A program made the translations under genes and the position numbers. From Apophysomyces variabilis (taxonomy: Eukaryota > Mucoromycota > Mucoromycetes > Mucorales > Mucoraceae), in the NCBI GenBank assembly GCA_002749535.1, contig MZZL01000409.1, forward strand, positions 3,588,347-3,652,346: 64,000 nt of DNA. The letters are read 5' to 3'. Shown here piece by piece: positions 22,918-34,281 of this stretch (positions within the stretch are counted from its first letter, which is position 1; each line of letters opens with the position of its first letter). The notes under the pieces were generated by a model. That model worked only from the letters and a program-made list of their open reading frames with translations, was not told the DNA's origin and searched no databases.

Positions 22918-25900
22918 ATGCAGTGTCAAGCATGGACTCATACTCCAATGCTTCGTACAATATCCCAATACCATAAGGCCATGCCTTTTCGGCATCCATT
23001 GGCTTCTTCCACGAGAACATTTAGGTCATCGATCCTGCGCAAAGTTGAGACAAGTTACGATCCCGTCACAGATTTGACCGTACGTTTGCAGGAAAACACC
23101 TAAATGACTTTTTCTTGTTCATTTTCTCCTTCATAACAGATTAAGGCTAGCTCTGATGTACGAGAACAGACAGCAATGCTGTATCTTGATAACGTGTTCC
23201 CACTACGAATGAATATTTTTGATATTCGTCAGTGGATATTTCGCAAGACACGCCACTCTCTGGAGGGCACAGCCCACAAAGTCCTACCCAGCAAAGAAAT
23301 CCCGCATGAATTTGCAATTCGCGAGATAGAAGAGCGGTAAGACTGCAAAAATGTCACGTAACAAACCCGAAATATGGCATTTTCTTACTAAGGTAAATGA
23401 TGCATAGAACGAAGGACGGTGGTGCTATTGTAAAGTTTTCCTACAAAAGTACGGACGAAGAACGCAAAAAAATCGCGAAAGAAATCGTTGCTAAAGTGAG
23501 CGAATCCCTGCAAAATCACAGCAGAGTGGCTCCTTTCAACCTACAACCTCTTCGAGCATTTCTTGTGAAGGGTGAGCCTTTCCTAGAAGATATTGTCACA
23601 CGGTATCCTAGCACCCGCCTACGCATCGAGTTTCAAGGCGAGCCGATAGGTGTGGAAAAACTTTACAAACACTTGCGACAGTACGGCCGCCTCAATGATA
23701 TCGCACTGTATCCGACACCGCTTGTAGCAAAGGATCCGCCACGATACGCAATCGCGCAGTTTACTCGGATTCGTTCAGCAACAAGTGCAAGGAATTGCTT
23801 ACATGGACATGTCATTCATGGAAGCCGCCTGAATTTATTGTACGAACGACAACTAGTACGTATCTTACTTGTTTAAAAGGCTGCCTTTGGGTTATAGGCT
23901 GATTCAAATGATAGCGACCCAATGTCGTTAAAGAATGGCTGGTTAGCCATCCACGTATCACCGTACCAGCTGTTGCAGCATTGGCAGCCGGTGCAACTTA
24001 TGCTGTGTTTGATCCTATTCGAGTCTTTTTTGTCACATCTAAAATCACTCAACGTTTCAATCCCGAAGAATATGCTTTGTATCGCTGGCTTCGTAGCGAA
24101 ACATGGGCTCGTCTGATGCCTGCTGAAGGTCCAGAACATATCTCCGTTTGGGCCAAAGATACCGAACACACAGAAAAACTGAAGTCATGGATGCGAGAAA
24201 ATCCAGGTAGGTCGAAAAGCGGGTGGACGCCAAGGAGAAAAAGATCCTTTTTTTTTCTAACAACCTGCGAATGTTTTGCTAGAAACCTTCATATTAGTTA
24301 CTGGACCTAAGGGCTCGGGTAAATCTCTTATGGTCAAGGCTGCTGTTGAAGATCGCAAGTAAGCTTTTGCAATCATTTCTGACTTCCGTCAGGCTTAGTA
24401 GTTTTATCCTTTTACAACAGATATAAGCTCTTTATCGATTGTGAAGAATTGGCTAATGCGCGCAATAAGGCAGATATGGCCAAGCTTCTTGCAAAAGAAG
24501 TCGGTTATTTCCCGATATTTACCTGGATGACATCAATGAGCAGTGTCCTTGAAACGTTAGTAACAGCAACTACAGGCCAAAAAGCTGGGTTGTCATCCTC
24601 GCATGATTCACAAATCAAGGACATACTCGAAACATTAGCCATCGCTTTGCGAGATATTGGACCCAAAGTGGAACTTGAGCGTGGTCGCCAGGAAAATCTA
24701 GTCGACCGTATAAGAAAGTGGATAGCCGGATTATTGGATGATTCTCACGAGGAGGTTTTACACGAAAAGAAGAAAGGCAATCAGGAAATTAATCATACCA
24801 ATGTGCCTGTTGTTGTTATCGAGAACTTCATGTACCGAGAAACTGCCAAGAACGCCTCGCTCTGGAATGAGTTGTCTGAATGGGCTGCTATACTCGTAGA
24901 AAATGAGATTGCTCATGTGGTATTTGTAAGTGTTAATCCCAGTGCGCCAAAAACCTTAAGCAAAGGTATGATTATGTCGGACAGACCAATTTGCGCAGAA
25001 TATGTATCTCATCTTGTTTTGTTTTTAGCATTACCTGGCAAAAGCTTTTCAAATATCATGTTGACCGATGCACCGGTGGAGGTGTCCATGTCATTCGTTA
25101 CAAAACAACTACGTAAGTCCATCAAATTGCTACTCTTGTTATTCCTTTGCTGAATCCTTTCTTAAGACTTGGATACCGTCGATGAGCGTTTGCATGATAT
25201 TGTGAGCGCGCTGGGTGGACGTTTAACTGAGCTGGAATTGCTTGTGTCGAAGATGAAGATGAATATGGATGCACAAGGTGAGGTTACGGGGGGGAAGCAT
25301 TCAAACTCTTAAACATACTTGGAAAGTTGCCTTCGAGGATATCATCCAGCGCAACCTAGTTGAGATCCGCAAGTATGGATTTGGCGATGCTCTAGACAGT
25401 GAACAAGGCGGTATGGAATGGTCTCCCATCCAATTCTGGGAAATTGTAAAACGTTTGGCAGTATCCAAGAGCGTAAGCGTAGGCTGTTTTGTTTCTATCG
25501 TTTATGACCATTTGCGGATTGTAGATCAATTATGATGAACTGCGATGGACGCGTCTGTTTAATGGTGATGACAAACCGTTGCGAGCAATGGAACGTGCTG
25601 AATTGATCACTATTTTGCTCAAGGATGGTAAGTAAGAGATGAATCGTTTGCAGAAACTCATATTCTGTTGTGTATCTAACACAGGACGTCCTCACGCGAT
25701 CCGACCCGGAAAGCCTGTGTTTTACACTGTGTTTAACCGACTTGTCTCCGATACCCAATTTGCAGCTTCTATGGAAATCGAGACAAACACGAACCTGAAG
25801 AAGTTAGCAGAGCAAGAACTAGCAAAATATGAAGAAAAGATTCTGTCCCTTTCGCAGGTCTATAATGGTCGACCGCCACGTGAAATCGATGCTCGTATTC

Positions 25901-26007
25901 GCCAATTGCTTACCAAGGTAGCGAAATCGCAAAAGCACCTGGAACAGTATGAAGCCAACATTGAACATGCTAAGGAAGTGGTTGGCAAGGATTGGGAAGA
26001 TTCATAA
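22918..26007 (+). CDS. YME2: Mitochondrial escape protein 2 / Yme2 (RRM plus RNA12 AAA-type domain)
   Basis: Multi-exon gene. The first exons, 22918-23079, 23140-23336 and 23408-23855, join in frame. The N-terminus looks like a mitochondrial presequence (basic, Ser/Arg-rich). An RRM-like region (LRIEFQGEPIG... GRLNDIALYPTP) is followed by an inner-membrane helix (PAVAALAAGATYAVFDPIRV). The RNA12 NTPase domain has a Walker A VTGPKGSGKSLMV and a Walker B-like VVVIENF. The C-terminus is a coiled, Glu/Lys-rich region. Yme2 sits in the mitochondrial inner membrane and affects mtDNA nucleoid organisation and mtDNA escape in yeast. A second ATG at 22948 is an alternative start. Confidence 0.92.
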
Positions 26008-26244
26008 AGGCATAATTACCGAGGAGACTGTTGTTAGAATGCAAAAATAAAGATTTAGATAGAACATTGGTTACGGCTTTGTTTTAGGCTCGTATCGGCG
26101 AAATTATGGATAAACAAGCCGCGGTGAAAATTTGTATCCTGATCGATTCTGGCATCTTTTCGTTTTCAATCTGTTTCAACAAACAATTGGCCTTTTCTCC
26201 CTCTTCCATTAAAGTTTCTAACGTCTTATGCCAGATCGTTTGGG

Positions 26245-27587
26245 ATGCTACGCCGCAAAAGATTCAGCCATGCTCGATGTCACGGAAAGAAAGCCAAGTT
26301 GCATGGAGAAAGCGAAGATGATTCTTCCCGTTCTGAACAGCAATCTGAATCCACGTGGACATCTGTTAGTTATTCACCAGAAATTTACAACTTCCTACAA
26401 ACACCGTCTAATATTCAAAGTATTAAGCAAGTCCAGTCTATATGTGAACAGGCGCGAGCCACCGGTGACAGGGATACCCAGCTAAGAGTATGTCAAGCAT
26501 TGATGGAAGTCGCACGACAAACCTTATCCATGCTTGGCGGTTTACCCAGCCCCTCTTCTTCTTCATTTTCGTATTCTAAAAAGAAAGCGCCATCTGTAGA
26601 ATTCAGCCAGGCTGCGGCCTATGAAGCGCAACAATTGCTGAAGAAACTGACCTCGACGATCGATGGCCCTGGTCGATATATGGATCGTGAGGCTCAATTC
26701 CTGCTCGGTAACTCTTTTGGCGATGATGCAGTGGGTTTGCAGGTGAACCATGAACGAGCGTTTCAGTACTATGTCCAGGCATCAAAGCAAAACCACCCCG
26801 AAGCCACTTATCGAACAGCTGTATGTCTCGAGCTCGGCATTGGCACTCGCAGCGACCGGTCACGAGCAGCAGCATTCTACCGTAAGGCAGCATATTTGTC
26901 TCATTCACAGAGCATGTACAAGCTTGCCATCATGATGTTTCGGACGAACCGTCGTGAGGCTGTGCGCTGGTTGCGCCGAGCAACGGTTTGTGGCGACTGC
27001 GTCCAGGCACTGCATGCATTGGCCATGTTACATTTTGGCTTTGCGGATTCCCCCGAATTCATTGCCGACCCGGCCTACGGTGTCCAATTGTTGGAACAGG
27101 CCGCCCAGCGCAATCATATACCAAGTCAGGTACGGCTCGGTCAAGTATTTGAGACCGAATGGGCCATGGATCCCCATCGATCAATCTATTGGTATTCCAG
27201 AGCAGCTTTTCAAGGCAGTGCCGATGCGGCCTTAGCATTATCTGCCTGGTATCTTACTGGTTCGGAAAATGTACTTGAGCAGTCCGATCAACAGGCTTAC
27301 ATGTAAACGACACGTCTCTTTTGTCTATCTATCTATGCTTACTGTTCTCTTCTCCTTTTTTTTCCTTATTCTTTAGGTGGGCCAGTAAGGCAGCCATGAC
27401 CAAAAAACCCGAGACGATGTATAATGCGTATTTCGTTGTTGGACTTTATTCTGAGTGTGGCGTGGGGGTAGATTCACCATCGATCGAAGAGGCCATGGCA
27501 TGGTACAGCAAAGCCGCTGCAGGAGGACATGCTGCGGCCGCTGAACGCTTAGGACAATTACGGCAATTGCATTCCCCTGAATCATAG
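26245..27587 (+). CDS. Skt5/Chs4-like Sel1-repeat protein, probable chitin synthase activator
   Basis: Two exons, 26245-27302 and 27377-27587, together 1269 nt (422 aa). A basic N-terminus leads into the conserved SPEIYNFLQTPSNI segment. Then come at least six Sel1-like repeats, for example EAQFLLGNSFGDDAVGL, EATYRTAVCLELGIGT, AAAFYRKAAYLSHSQSMYKLA and MAWYSKAAAGGHAAAAERLG. Fungal Sel1 proteins of this type include Chs4/Skt5, which binds and activates class IV chitin synthase at septa. No C-terminal CaaX box is seen here, unlike yeast Chs4. Start choice: the ATG at 26245 gives a basic leader; an ATG in another frame at 26228 is ruled out by a stop. Confidence 0.85.
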
Positions 27588-28007
27588 GCATAAACGATAA
27601 CAACAAACGATTTTTTCATTTTCCTAATTTGTATGCATACTGTTATCAAAGGCAAGGCCGTCTCCGAGCTGGCAGAGAAATCCACAGCAAGAATATAAAA
27701 AAGAACTCGCCTATGACATTTTGTTCTCACTGCCGTACAATCCTCAACAAAGTCTTTGTAAATCACTTCGCAAGGAAATTAAAGAAACAGCTTATATCTT
27801 TTGTGACTTACCAAAGACAGATTGCAACTCCACTCATTTAGACACGACGCCTGACTTGTGGGAAAACCCAGAAGGGCTGATTTAACCGTTCCATGTTGTT
27901 ACAAAGATAGATTTATCGTTAGTTGACTTTGGAAGCGTTAGTAAAGAGCATATCTGCTTTAGCTGATCAGGTTTCTATCTTTCCCATATACAGTTTTAAC
28001 TTAAAAT
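27588..28007. other. Intergenic region between the Skt5-like gene and the transposon patch
   Basis: 420 bp with no coding signal. It holds the 3' flank of the Skt5-like gene. Confidence 0.4.
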
Positions 28008-28178
28008 TAGACGATTACAATTTTTTGGAGATGAATTGACCTCCCTAATTTAGACAAACATCTTTCTTTTTGAGACGCGCTTTATTTCTTTTGAGGCTGT
28101 TAAGCAATTGAAATGACATGTACTAAAGCCGATCTCTTTTTGCAGGCAGCGATCCCAATAAGTTTCAGCATGTCTTAT

Positions 28179-29372
28179 TCAACCTTGGCAATCAGCTGTA
28201 GTAACTCTCTTGCATGCCTCAGCAATGCGTGGTGTGAGCATGTCAGATTGGTCGAGAGGATTTCTTCTAATATTCTTCTTGGTTTTGGACCAGCATTTTT
28301 TCAATGGGGTCCAAGAAAGGCGAATATGACGACATAGACAAAGATTTATAGCCGCGCTTGTTGATAGCATCCAGGACAAATGAGAGTGATGGATTCTGCA
28401 ATTATCCATCACAATAGACATATTCTTCATAGTATGTTTATCCAAGATGTCCATCACCGACTTCATAAACTGGACAAATGATAAGCTGTAGTGCCTTTCT
28501 TGAGTATTACTGGTTTTGCGTCGGTTTGATCACCAGTTTTTCTCTTCTTGGAAGGAGTTGACTCAGGAAACTCTTTCTCGATCTTGGCTACGTCACATCT
28601 GCTTTAATGGCTTCACCTTTGAGAAGCAGACCGTTCCAAAGTGAGAGATATAGCCCGCAAGGCTGATATTTACGCTCTTCTGGGTCTGTATCTTTACGAA
28701 AGCAGGATCTCCAACTCTTGACCATGCACGGCCTTTCATCAATTGTGACTGAAAGCCTGTTCCATCAACAAACACGCAAATCTCTTGAAAAGCTGCCGGT
28801 GTCAGCTTTCCACTGACTAACGGTGTTGAACCGTAGTTGAATACTTCTTGGGCCATCGCGTCTCAAAGTGTACTTGGTTGCGTGCTTCAATGAGACCGCA
28901 CATTTTTCCCGAATATGCTTGCAGAGACCAGGAATAGAGATTCTAAGCCCTTCAAAAATGCTCACAGAAACTTTCTTTTGCTTCCGCAAGAACAGTTGAG
29001 GGATTATCACCAATTATCTTAATCAAAACGCCTGTATGCTCGAGAAATAGTTTTTTTTAGCTCACGCTTAAGTTGCTTCTTTACTCTTCCAGGAAGAATT
29101 GTTCCAGAACCGGCGTTGAACTCGTCCAGCAACCTGTAATCAGAGCTACGAGGAATGCCACACTGCTCTGCTGATTTCGGCGCTGTGAGTCCTTCGTCTT
29201 GAACTAAACTAATGAAGCGCGCAATCTGGTCCTCTCCGTACTCCTTGTATTTTTGCTGTGTTGTAATCGCAACTTCCTTGAAGTCCCTCAACAAGGCTGA
29301 CTACTGCTCTACTGCTTCAGCCATTGCAACTGGCTGTGTCTCAGGCTCAGGAACAGCGTCAAATTTGGCGAA
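28179..29372 (-). pseudogene. DDE transposase pseudogene, first copy of the duplicated block
   Basis: Four open pieces in different frames (29294-29019, 29013-28765, 28856-28593, 28466-28179) make up one transposase. Lesions include an in-frame stop before the LLRDFKEV segment, an extra A in the A8 run at about 29050-29057, an extra T in a T run near 28963, and two opposite shifts around the HHS...WSK catalytic block. The final D and E residues of the DDE triad lie in the shifted part, so no active enzyme can be made. Confidence 0.85.
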
Positions 29373-29373
29373 N
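29373..29373. other. Single unknown base (N) at a duplication seam
   Basis: One N separates the end of block 28217-29372 from its exact repeat starting at 29374. This is probably a scaffold join rather than biology. Confidence 0.9.
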
Positions 29374-30640
29374 CCTCAGCAATGCGTGGTGTGAGCATGT
29401 CAGATTGGTCGAGAGGATTTCTTCTAATATTCTTCTTGGTTTTGGACCAGCATTTTTTCAATGGGGTCCAAGAAAGGCGAATATGACGACATAGACAAAG
29501 ATTTATAGCCGCGCTTGTTGATAGCATCCAGGACAAATGAGAGTGATGGATTCTGCAATTATCCATCACAATAGACATATTCTTCATAGTATGTTTATCC
29601 AAGATGTCCATCACCGACTTCATAAACTGGACAAATGATAAGCTGTAGTGCCTTTCTTGAGTATTACTGGTTTTGCGTCGGTTTGATCACCAGTTTTTCT
29701 CTTCTTGGAAGGAGTTGACTCAGGAAACTCTTTCTCGATCTTGGCTACGTCACATCTGCTTTAATGGCTTCACCTTTGAGAAGCAGACCGTTCCAAAGTG
29801 AGAGATATAGCCCGCAAGGCTGATATTTACGCTCTTCTGGGTCTGTATCTTTACGAAAGCAGGATCTCCAACTCTTGACCATGCACGGCCTTTCATCAAT
29901 TGTGACTGAAAGCCTGTTCCATCAACAAACACGCAAATCTCTTGAAAAGCTGCCGGTGTCAGCTTTCCACTGACTAACGGTGTTGAACCGTAGTTGAATA
30001 CTTCTTGGGCCATCGCGTCTCAAAGTGTACTTGGTTGCGTGCTTCAATGAGACCGCACATTTTTCCCGAATATGCTTGCAGAGACCAGGAATAGAGATTC
30101 TAAGCCCTTCAAAAATGCTCACAGAAACTTTCTTTTGCTTCCGCAAGAACAGTTGAGGGATTATCACCAATTATCTTAATCAAAACGCCTGTATGCTCGA
30201 GAAATAGTTTTTTTTAGCTCACGCTTAAGTTGCTTCTTTACTCTTCCAGGAAGAATTGTTCCAGAACCGGCGTTGAACTCGTCCAGCAACCTGTAATCAG
30301 AGCTACGAGGAATGCCACACTGCTCTGCTGATTTCGGCGCTGTGAGTCCTTCGTCTTGAACTAAACTAATGAAGCGCGCAATCTGGTCCTCTCCGTACTC
30401 CTTGTATTTTTGCTGTGTTGTAATCGCAACTTCCTTGAAGTCCCTCAACAAGGCTGACTACTGCTCTACTGCTTCAGCCATTGCAACTGGCTGTGTCTCA
30501 GGCTCAGGAACAGCGTCAAATTTGGCGAAAATATCAATTTGGCCATACTCGATCGCGAAACCATCAAAATCTATCTCATCTGAGCTCTCATTGTAGGTTA
30601 AGATGGAACTCTCATCCGGGTTATAGTGAATGAAGTCCAT
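29374..30640 (-). pseudogene. DDE transposase pseudogene, second copy of the duplicated block plus true N-terminus
   Basis: Identical to 28217-29372 through 30529, with the same lesions. It then continues into the genuine N-terminal segment (to 30640) that the first copy lacks. The acidic N-terminus (DESSDEIDFDGFAIEYGQ) is typical of this transposase group. Treat it with the first copy as one locus until the seam is checked. Confidence 0.8.
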
Positions 30641-31040
30641 TTGGTTTTAGACTTTAGACGAAAAAGACCTCAACAAATTGCTTAATAGTCTCGATCTCAA
30701 AGTTAACATACTGTAATTTGAAAGAACCAGTAGCACCGATGGTCCCGGTAGTACTGATAGTACTGATAGTACCGATAATATCAATGAATCTAAGCGAGAA
30801 TTTATGCTATTGAAAATGAGCCGATTGTTGATTTATTATAGAAACTTTGTAGCTACTGTTATTATCCATTGTACTTATGAGTTGTATTATTCTTCTAATC
30901 TGATACGATATAGAAACGGTAAAATAGAATGTATGCTCTACTGTAAGTTTATACTCGAGCATTATAATAATTTATCTCACTGAATACATCGCCAACGATT
31001 CCAATAGAATCAGTACTTACGTATTAAAAGCAAGAGCAAG
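30641..31040. other. Spacer with 9-bp period repeats
   Basis: At about 30728-30782 a run of 9-bp units of the type AGTACTGAT / AGTACCGAT / AGCACCGAT is present. It resembles the AGTATCGGT minisatellite at 56531-56640. No gene is seen. Confidence 0.5.
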
Positions 31041-31330
31041 AGCGACTCATCGCCAGCCCTTTTTTATTTTGTAATACATGGTCTTCAAGCTGGCCTCCCG
31101 TCATAGCCTTTGAAAAGACCTTTCTTTTGCCCTTCTATCCAACTTAATTGCCAGTTCATCCGGCCATTTTTGCTTTTGAACAATTCAATAAACTTTCATG
31201 GCTGCTTTCTTTTCATCGTCCGTGACGGCGTTAGCAGCTTGAGCATTGACCTTATTTTCTGGTGGCTGTTCCATGGGCATGATGGATCCATCGGTTTCAT
31301 GCCGAAAGAAGGTATCCGCTAATTGCTTTG
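31040..31330 (-). pseudogene. Relic of the PD-(D/E)XK-like repeat-borne protein (C-terminus)
   Basis: On the minus strand, after two frame changes, the residues read KFIELFKSKNGRMNWQ, EGQKKGLFKGYDG and LKTMYYKIKKG. These match, in the same order and spacing, the C-terminus of the ORF at 57208-57939 (GRMNWTDCYAEG, KGFFVGY, VKEMYYRIKRK). The sequences differ widely, so this is an older family member, now broken. Confidence 0.6.
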
Positions 31331-31439
31331 AAGAGACTTTATCGATACACAAGATAACAAGCACTGAAAATTTTCTGAATCGTTGAAAAGCGTTTAGATT
31401 ATTAGTATAAATTGGTTGAGATCAGCTTTGTTAAATTTC

Positions 31440-31842
31440 TTTTACCTAATAAAGCTGCAGAGGCCTTCAGTATTTGTTGATAGTCCTGCGTAATCAATAA
31501 CCACCAGGCAGACTTTCTCGGTATTAGTTAGGTAAAAAATCTAGTCTGTTAAAGTTGCCCTATCGATGTTAGTGCATATGTATTTCATCCAGGACGATTT
31601 CACCTTGCATTGTTCCATCGGTCTTCCTGACAAGCTGCTGTATCTCTCCTTTCGGATTTCATGTCTCGTTCAGCAAGAGGGTCATTTGAATTACAGCATG
31701 GCGAGATGAAAACCTTGTCAACCATCGATCGCTCTTTGAGGCGACTGATCATATATTGAAGTAGTCTGACCCCTTCCCCAACAGTTTCTTTCCCCGGCGA
31801 GTTTCTGACATACCCCACCATTTGGTACCCCTTTTTTTTCAT
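31440..31842 (-). pseudogene. Relic of an unrecognised repeat-borne protein with a GYxRxS start
   Basis: The ORF 31842-31600 (80 aa) begins MKKKGYQMVGYVRNSPGKE and has a LLQYMISRLKERSMVDKVFISP block. A frame change leads into EKVCLVVIDYAGLST further down, so the original protein was longer. The GY-R-S start recalls serine recombinases, but I see no full catalytic domain and do not assign it. Confidence 0.4.
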
Positions 31843-32713
31843 CGTAGCTATGGAAGATTGTTATATCGGCAAGATGGTGGTAACTTTATTGACGCTATCA
31901 TCTGTTGTACATAATCAGGTGAAATCCGCCTTCCGCTGAAATTAACCATGACCTACGAAAGAAGCATCGCTTTGCAACATACATTGACCGAAAACGTGCC
32001 CCTTGGTTATCTCTTCTCCGTTTTTGGTCTACTTGCATGAAGTAGACGTTGTGACTCGAACACCATTTCATAAACGATATGACTGATTTGTCACCAAATA
32101 AAGAAGTATATCGTCAAACAACTTCTAGAATCAAGTTGGATGTATATTCAGCCTATTGGTAGACTTCGTTCAAAAATGAACGACTTGTACCATCGAAGCT
32201 ATATCAATGAAAATTTGACTATTTTAGTACTGTGATTAGATTATCTCTTTTAATTACCTAGTTTTTGCCAATTTTGACGTGTTTGTATTTGGTTGTGATG
32301 CATCCCTTTTTGGCTTGTCGGCTGATGATTCCGGTACATAAGCTGGCAGGCATCGATGGAAACGAAAAGGAATGCTATGGATTATCGGAAGAGAAACCAA
32401 AAAAGCTCTGTTGGATCTTCCAGACAACAGAGATAGACACTGCCGACGTCGTCAATCTTCTTCAATAGTCTGATAGCATTCTCGCAGAAAAACATACACG
32501 CCGCTTGTCCACGCGTTACATTCATGATGTGGAAATGCTACCTTGGTAAACCAAGGAACACATGCTGCTTATCTCTTTATCCCACAGCTTTTCCTATCAT
32601 GTCCGTAGGCTTTCTCAACACCGTTTCTCTAGGTTCGGGCGAAAGTGATATGCTGCAATCAGTGAGCACTCATACCTCGGCATTTTTTCCTCGAGCACCA
32701 AAAAAAAGAAATG
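31843..32713. other. Degenerate repeat-derived spacer
   Basis: Short broken frames on both strands continue the relic at 31.4-31.8 kb. No intact gene is seen. Confidence 0.4.
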
Positions 32714-33915
32714 TTCGCCAAATTTGACGCTGTTCCTGAGCCTGAGACACAGCCAGTTGCAATGGCTGAAGCAGTAGAGCAGTAGTCAGCCTTGTTGAGG
32801 GACTTCAAGGAAGTTGCGATTACAACACAGCAAAAATACAAGGAGTACGGAGAGGACCAGATTGCGCGCTTCATTAGTTTAGTTCAAGACGAAGGACTCA
32901 CAGCGCCGAAATCAGCAGAGCAGTGTGGCATTCCTCGTAGCTCTGATTACAGGTTGCTGGACGAGTTCAACGCCGGTTCTGGAACAATTCTTCCTGGAAG
33001 AGTAAAGAAGCAACTTAAGCGTGAGCTAAAAAAAACTATTTCTCGAGCATACAGGCGTTTTGATTAAGATAATTGGTGATAATCCCTCAACTGTTCTTGC
33101 GGAAGCAAAAGAAAGTTTCTGTGAGCATTTTTGAAGGGCTTAGAATCTCTATTCCTGGTCTCTGCAAGCATATTCGGGAAAAATGTGCGGTCTCATTGAA
33201 GCACGCAACCAAGTACACTTTGAGACGCGATGGCCCAAGAAGTATTCAACTACGGTTCAACACCGTTAGTCAGTGGAAAGCTGACACCGGCAGCTTTTCA
33301 AGAGATTTGCGTGTTTGTTGATGGAACAGGCTTTCAGTCACAATTGATGAAAGGCCGTGCATGGTCAAGAGTTGGAGATCCTGCTTTCGTAAAGATACAG
33401 ACCCAGAAGAGCGTAAATATCAGCCTTGCGGGCTATATCTCTCACTTTGGAACGGTCTGCTTCTCAAAGGTGAAGCCATTAAAGCAGATGTGACGTAGCC
33501 AAGATCGAGAAAGAGTTTCCTGAGTCAACTCCTTCCAAGAAGAGAAAAACTGGTGATCAAACCGACGCAAAACCAGTAATACTCAAGAAAGGCACTACAG
33601 CTTATCATTTGTCCAGTTTATGAAGTCGGTGATGGACATCTTGGATAAACATACTATGAAGAATATGTCTATTGTGATGGATAATTGCAGAATCCATCAC
33701 TCTCATTTGTCCTGGATGCTATCAACAAGCGCGGCTATAAATCTTTGTCTATGTCGTCATATTCGCCTTTCTTGGACCCCATTGAAAAAATGCTGGTCCA
33801 AAACCAAGAAGAATATTAGAAGAAATCCTCTCGACCAATCTGACATGCTCACACCACGCATTGCTGAGGCATGCAAGAGAGTTACTACAGCTGATTGCCA
33901 AGGTTGAATAAGACA
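32714..33915 (+). pseudogene. Inverted third copy of the dead DDE transposase, truncated at both ends
   Basis: The positions pair with 28171-29372 by x = 62086 minus y, in the opposite orientation. All four open pieces (32792-33067, 33073-33321, 33230-33493, 33620-33907) translate identically to the minus-strand copy, including every stop and frame change. The N-terminal 60 residues present at 30640-30458 are missing, as is the last part of the C-terminus. Confidence 0.88.
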
Positions 33916-34281
33916 TCCTGAGACTGTACCAATACAGCAGATGTTCGTTGTTGCTACGCTTCGTACTACCCAATGCTTGTCGATCATGGGATCCTCTAGA
34001 TCCTTGAAATAAATGAATCCTTTTTATTCATTTTTTTACTGCAGAGAACAAAAGAGAAACGGACAAACCCTTCGATTATTTAGCATATGGAATCCTCGAA
34101 TCGCTGGTCTTGGACAAGCCAGAGACCAAGTTGATATACTTGCCATTTGAAGTAAACGGATCGCTTCTGTTCAAAGCCCGCATAAGCAAGTGGGGAAAGT
34201 CCGGAGAGACCTTTTTTCCCTTACACTTGCAATTCTCCTACGCTTGTTTCCCAGCGTTTCTTCTTTGGCTTTTTGACAGCA
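33916..34281. other. Upstream region of the PXA-domain gene
   Basis: An open frame at 34110-34295 (61 codons) has no recognisable domain and overlaps the start of the PXA gene in another frame. It probably represents 5' UTR and promoter. Confidence 0.35.

Larger units (their letters stand above)
28008..30640 (-). mobile_element. DDE (Tc1/mariner/IS630-like) transposon, dead, with internal exact duplication
   Basis: Transposase order on the minus strand is N-terminus (30640-30458, MDFIHYNPDESS), an HTH-bearing part (30451-30176, ISLVQDEGLTAPKSAEQCG), then the middle (VFVDGTGFQSQLMKGRAWS) and the C-terminal catalytic part (SIVMDNCRIHHS ... WSKTKKNIRRNPLDQSDMLTPRI). The left element end is near 28008, where the sequence matches the end of another copy at 55493. 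The coding frame is broken by stops and frame changes. Bases 28217-29372 recur exactly at 29374-30529 around a single N, so the true element is probably about 1.5 kb. Confidence 0.85.

Noticed and set aside
28113..28337. Plus-strand frame across the transposase C-terminus
   Set aside because: Antisense shadow of the minus-strand transposase.
31040..31330. Plus-strand frame 31110-31322 as a gene
   Set aside because: The minus strand carries the family motifs; the plus frame is a shadow.
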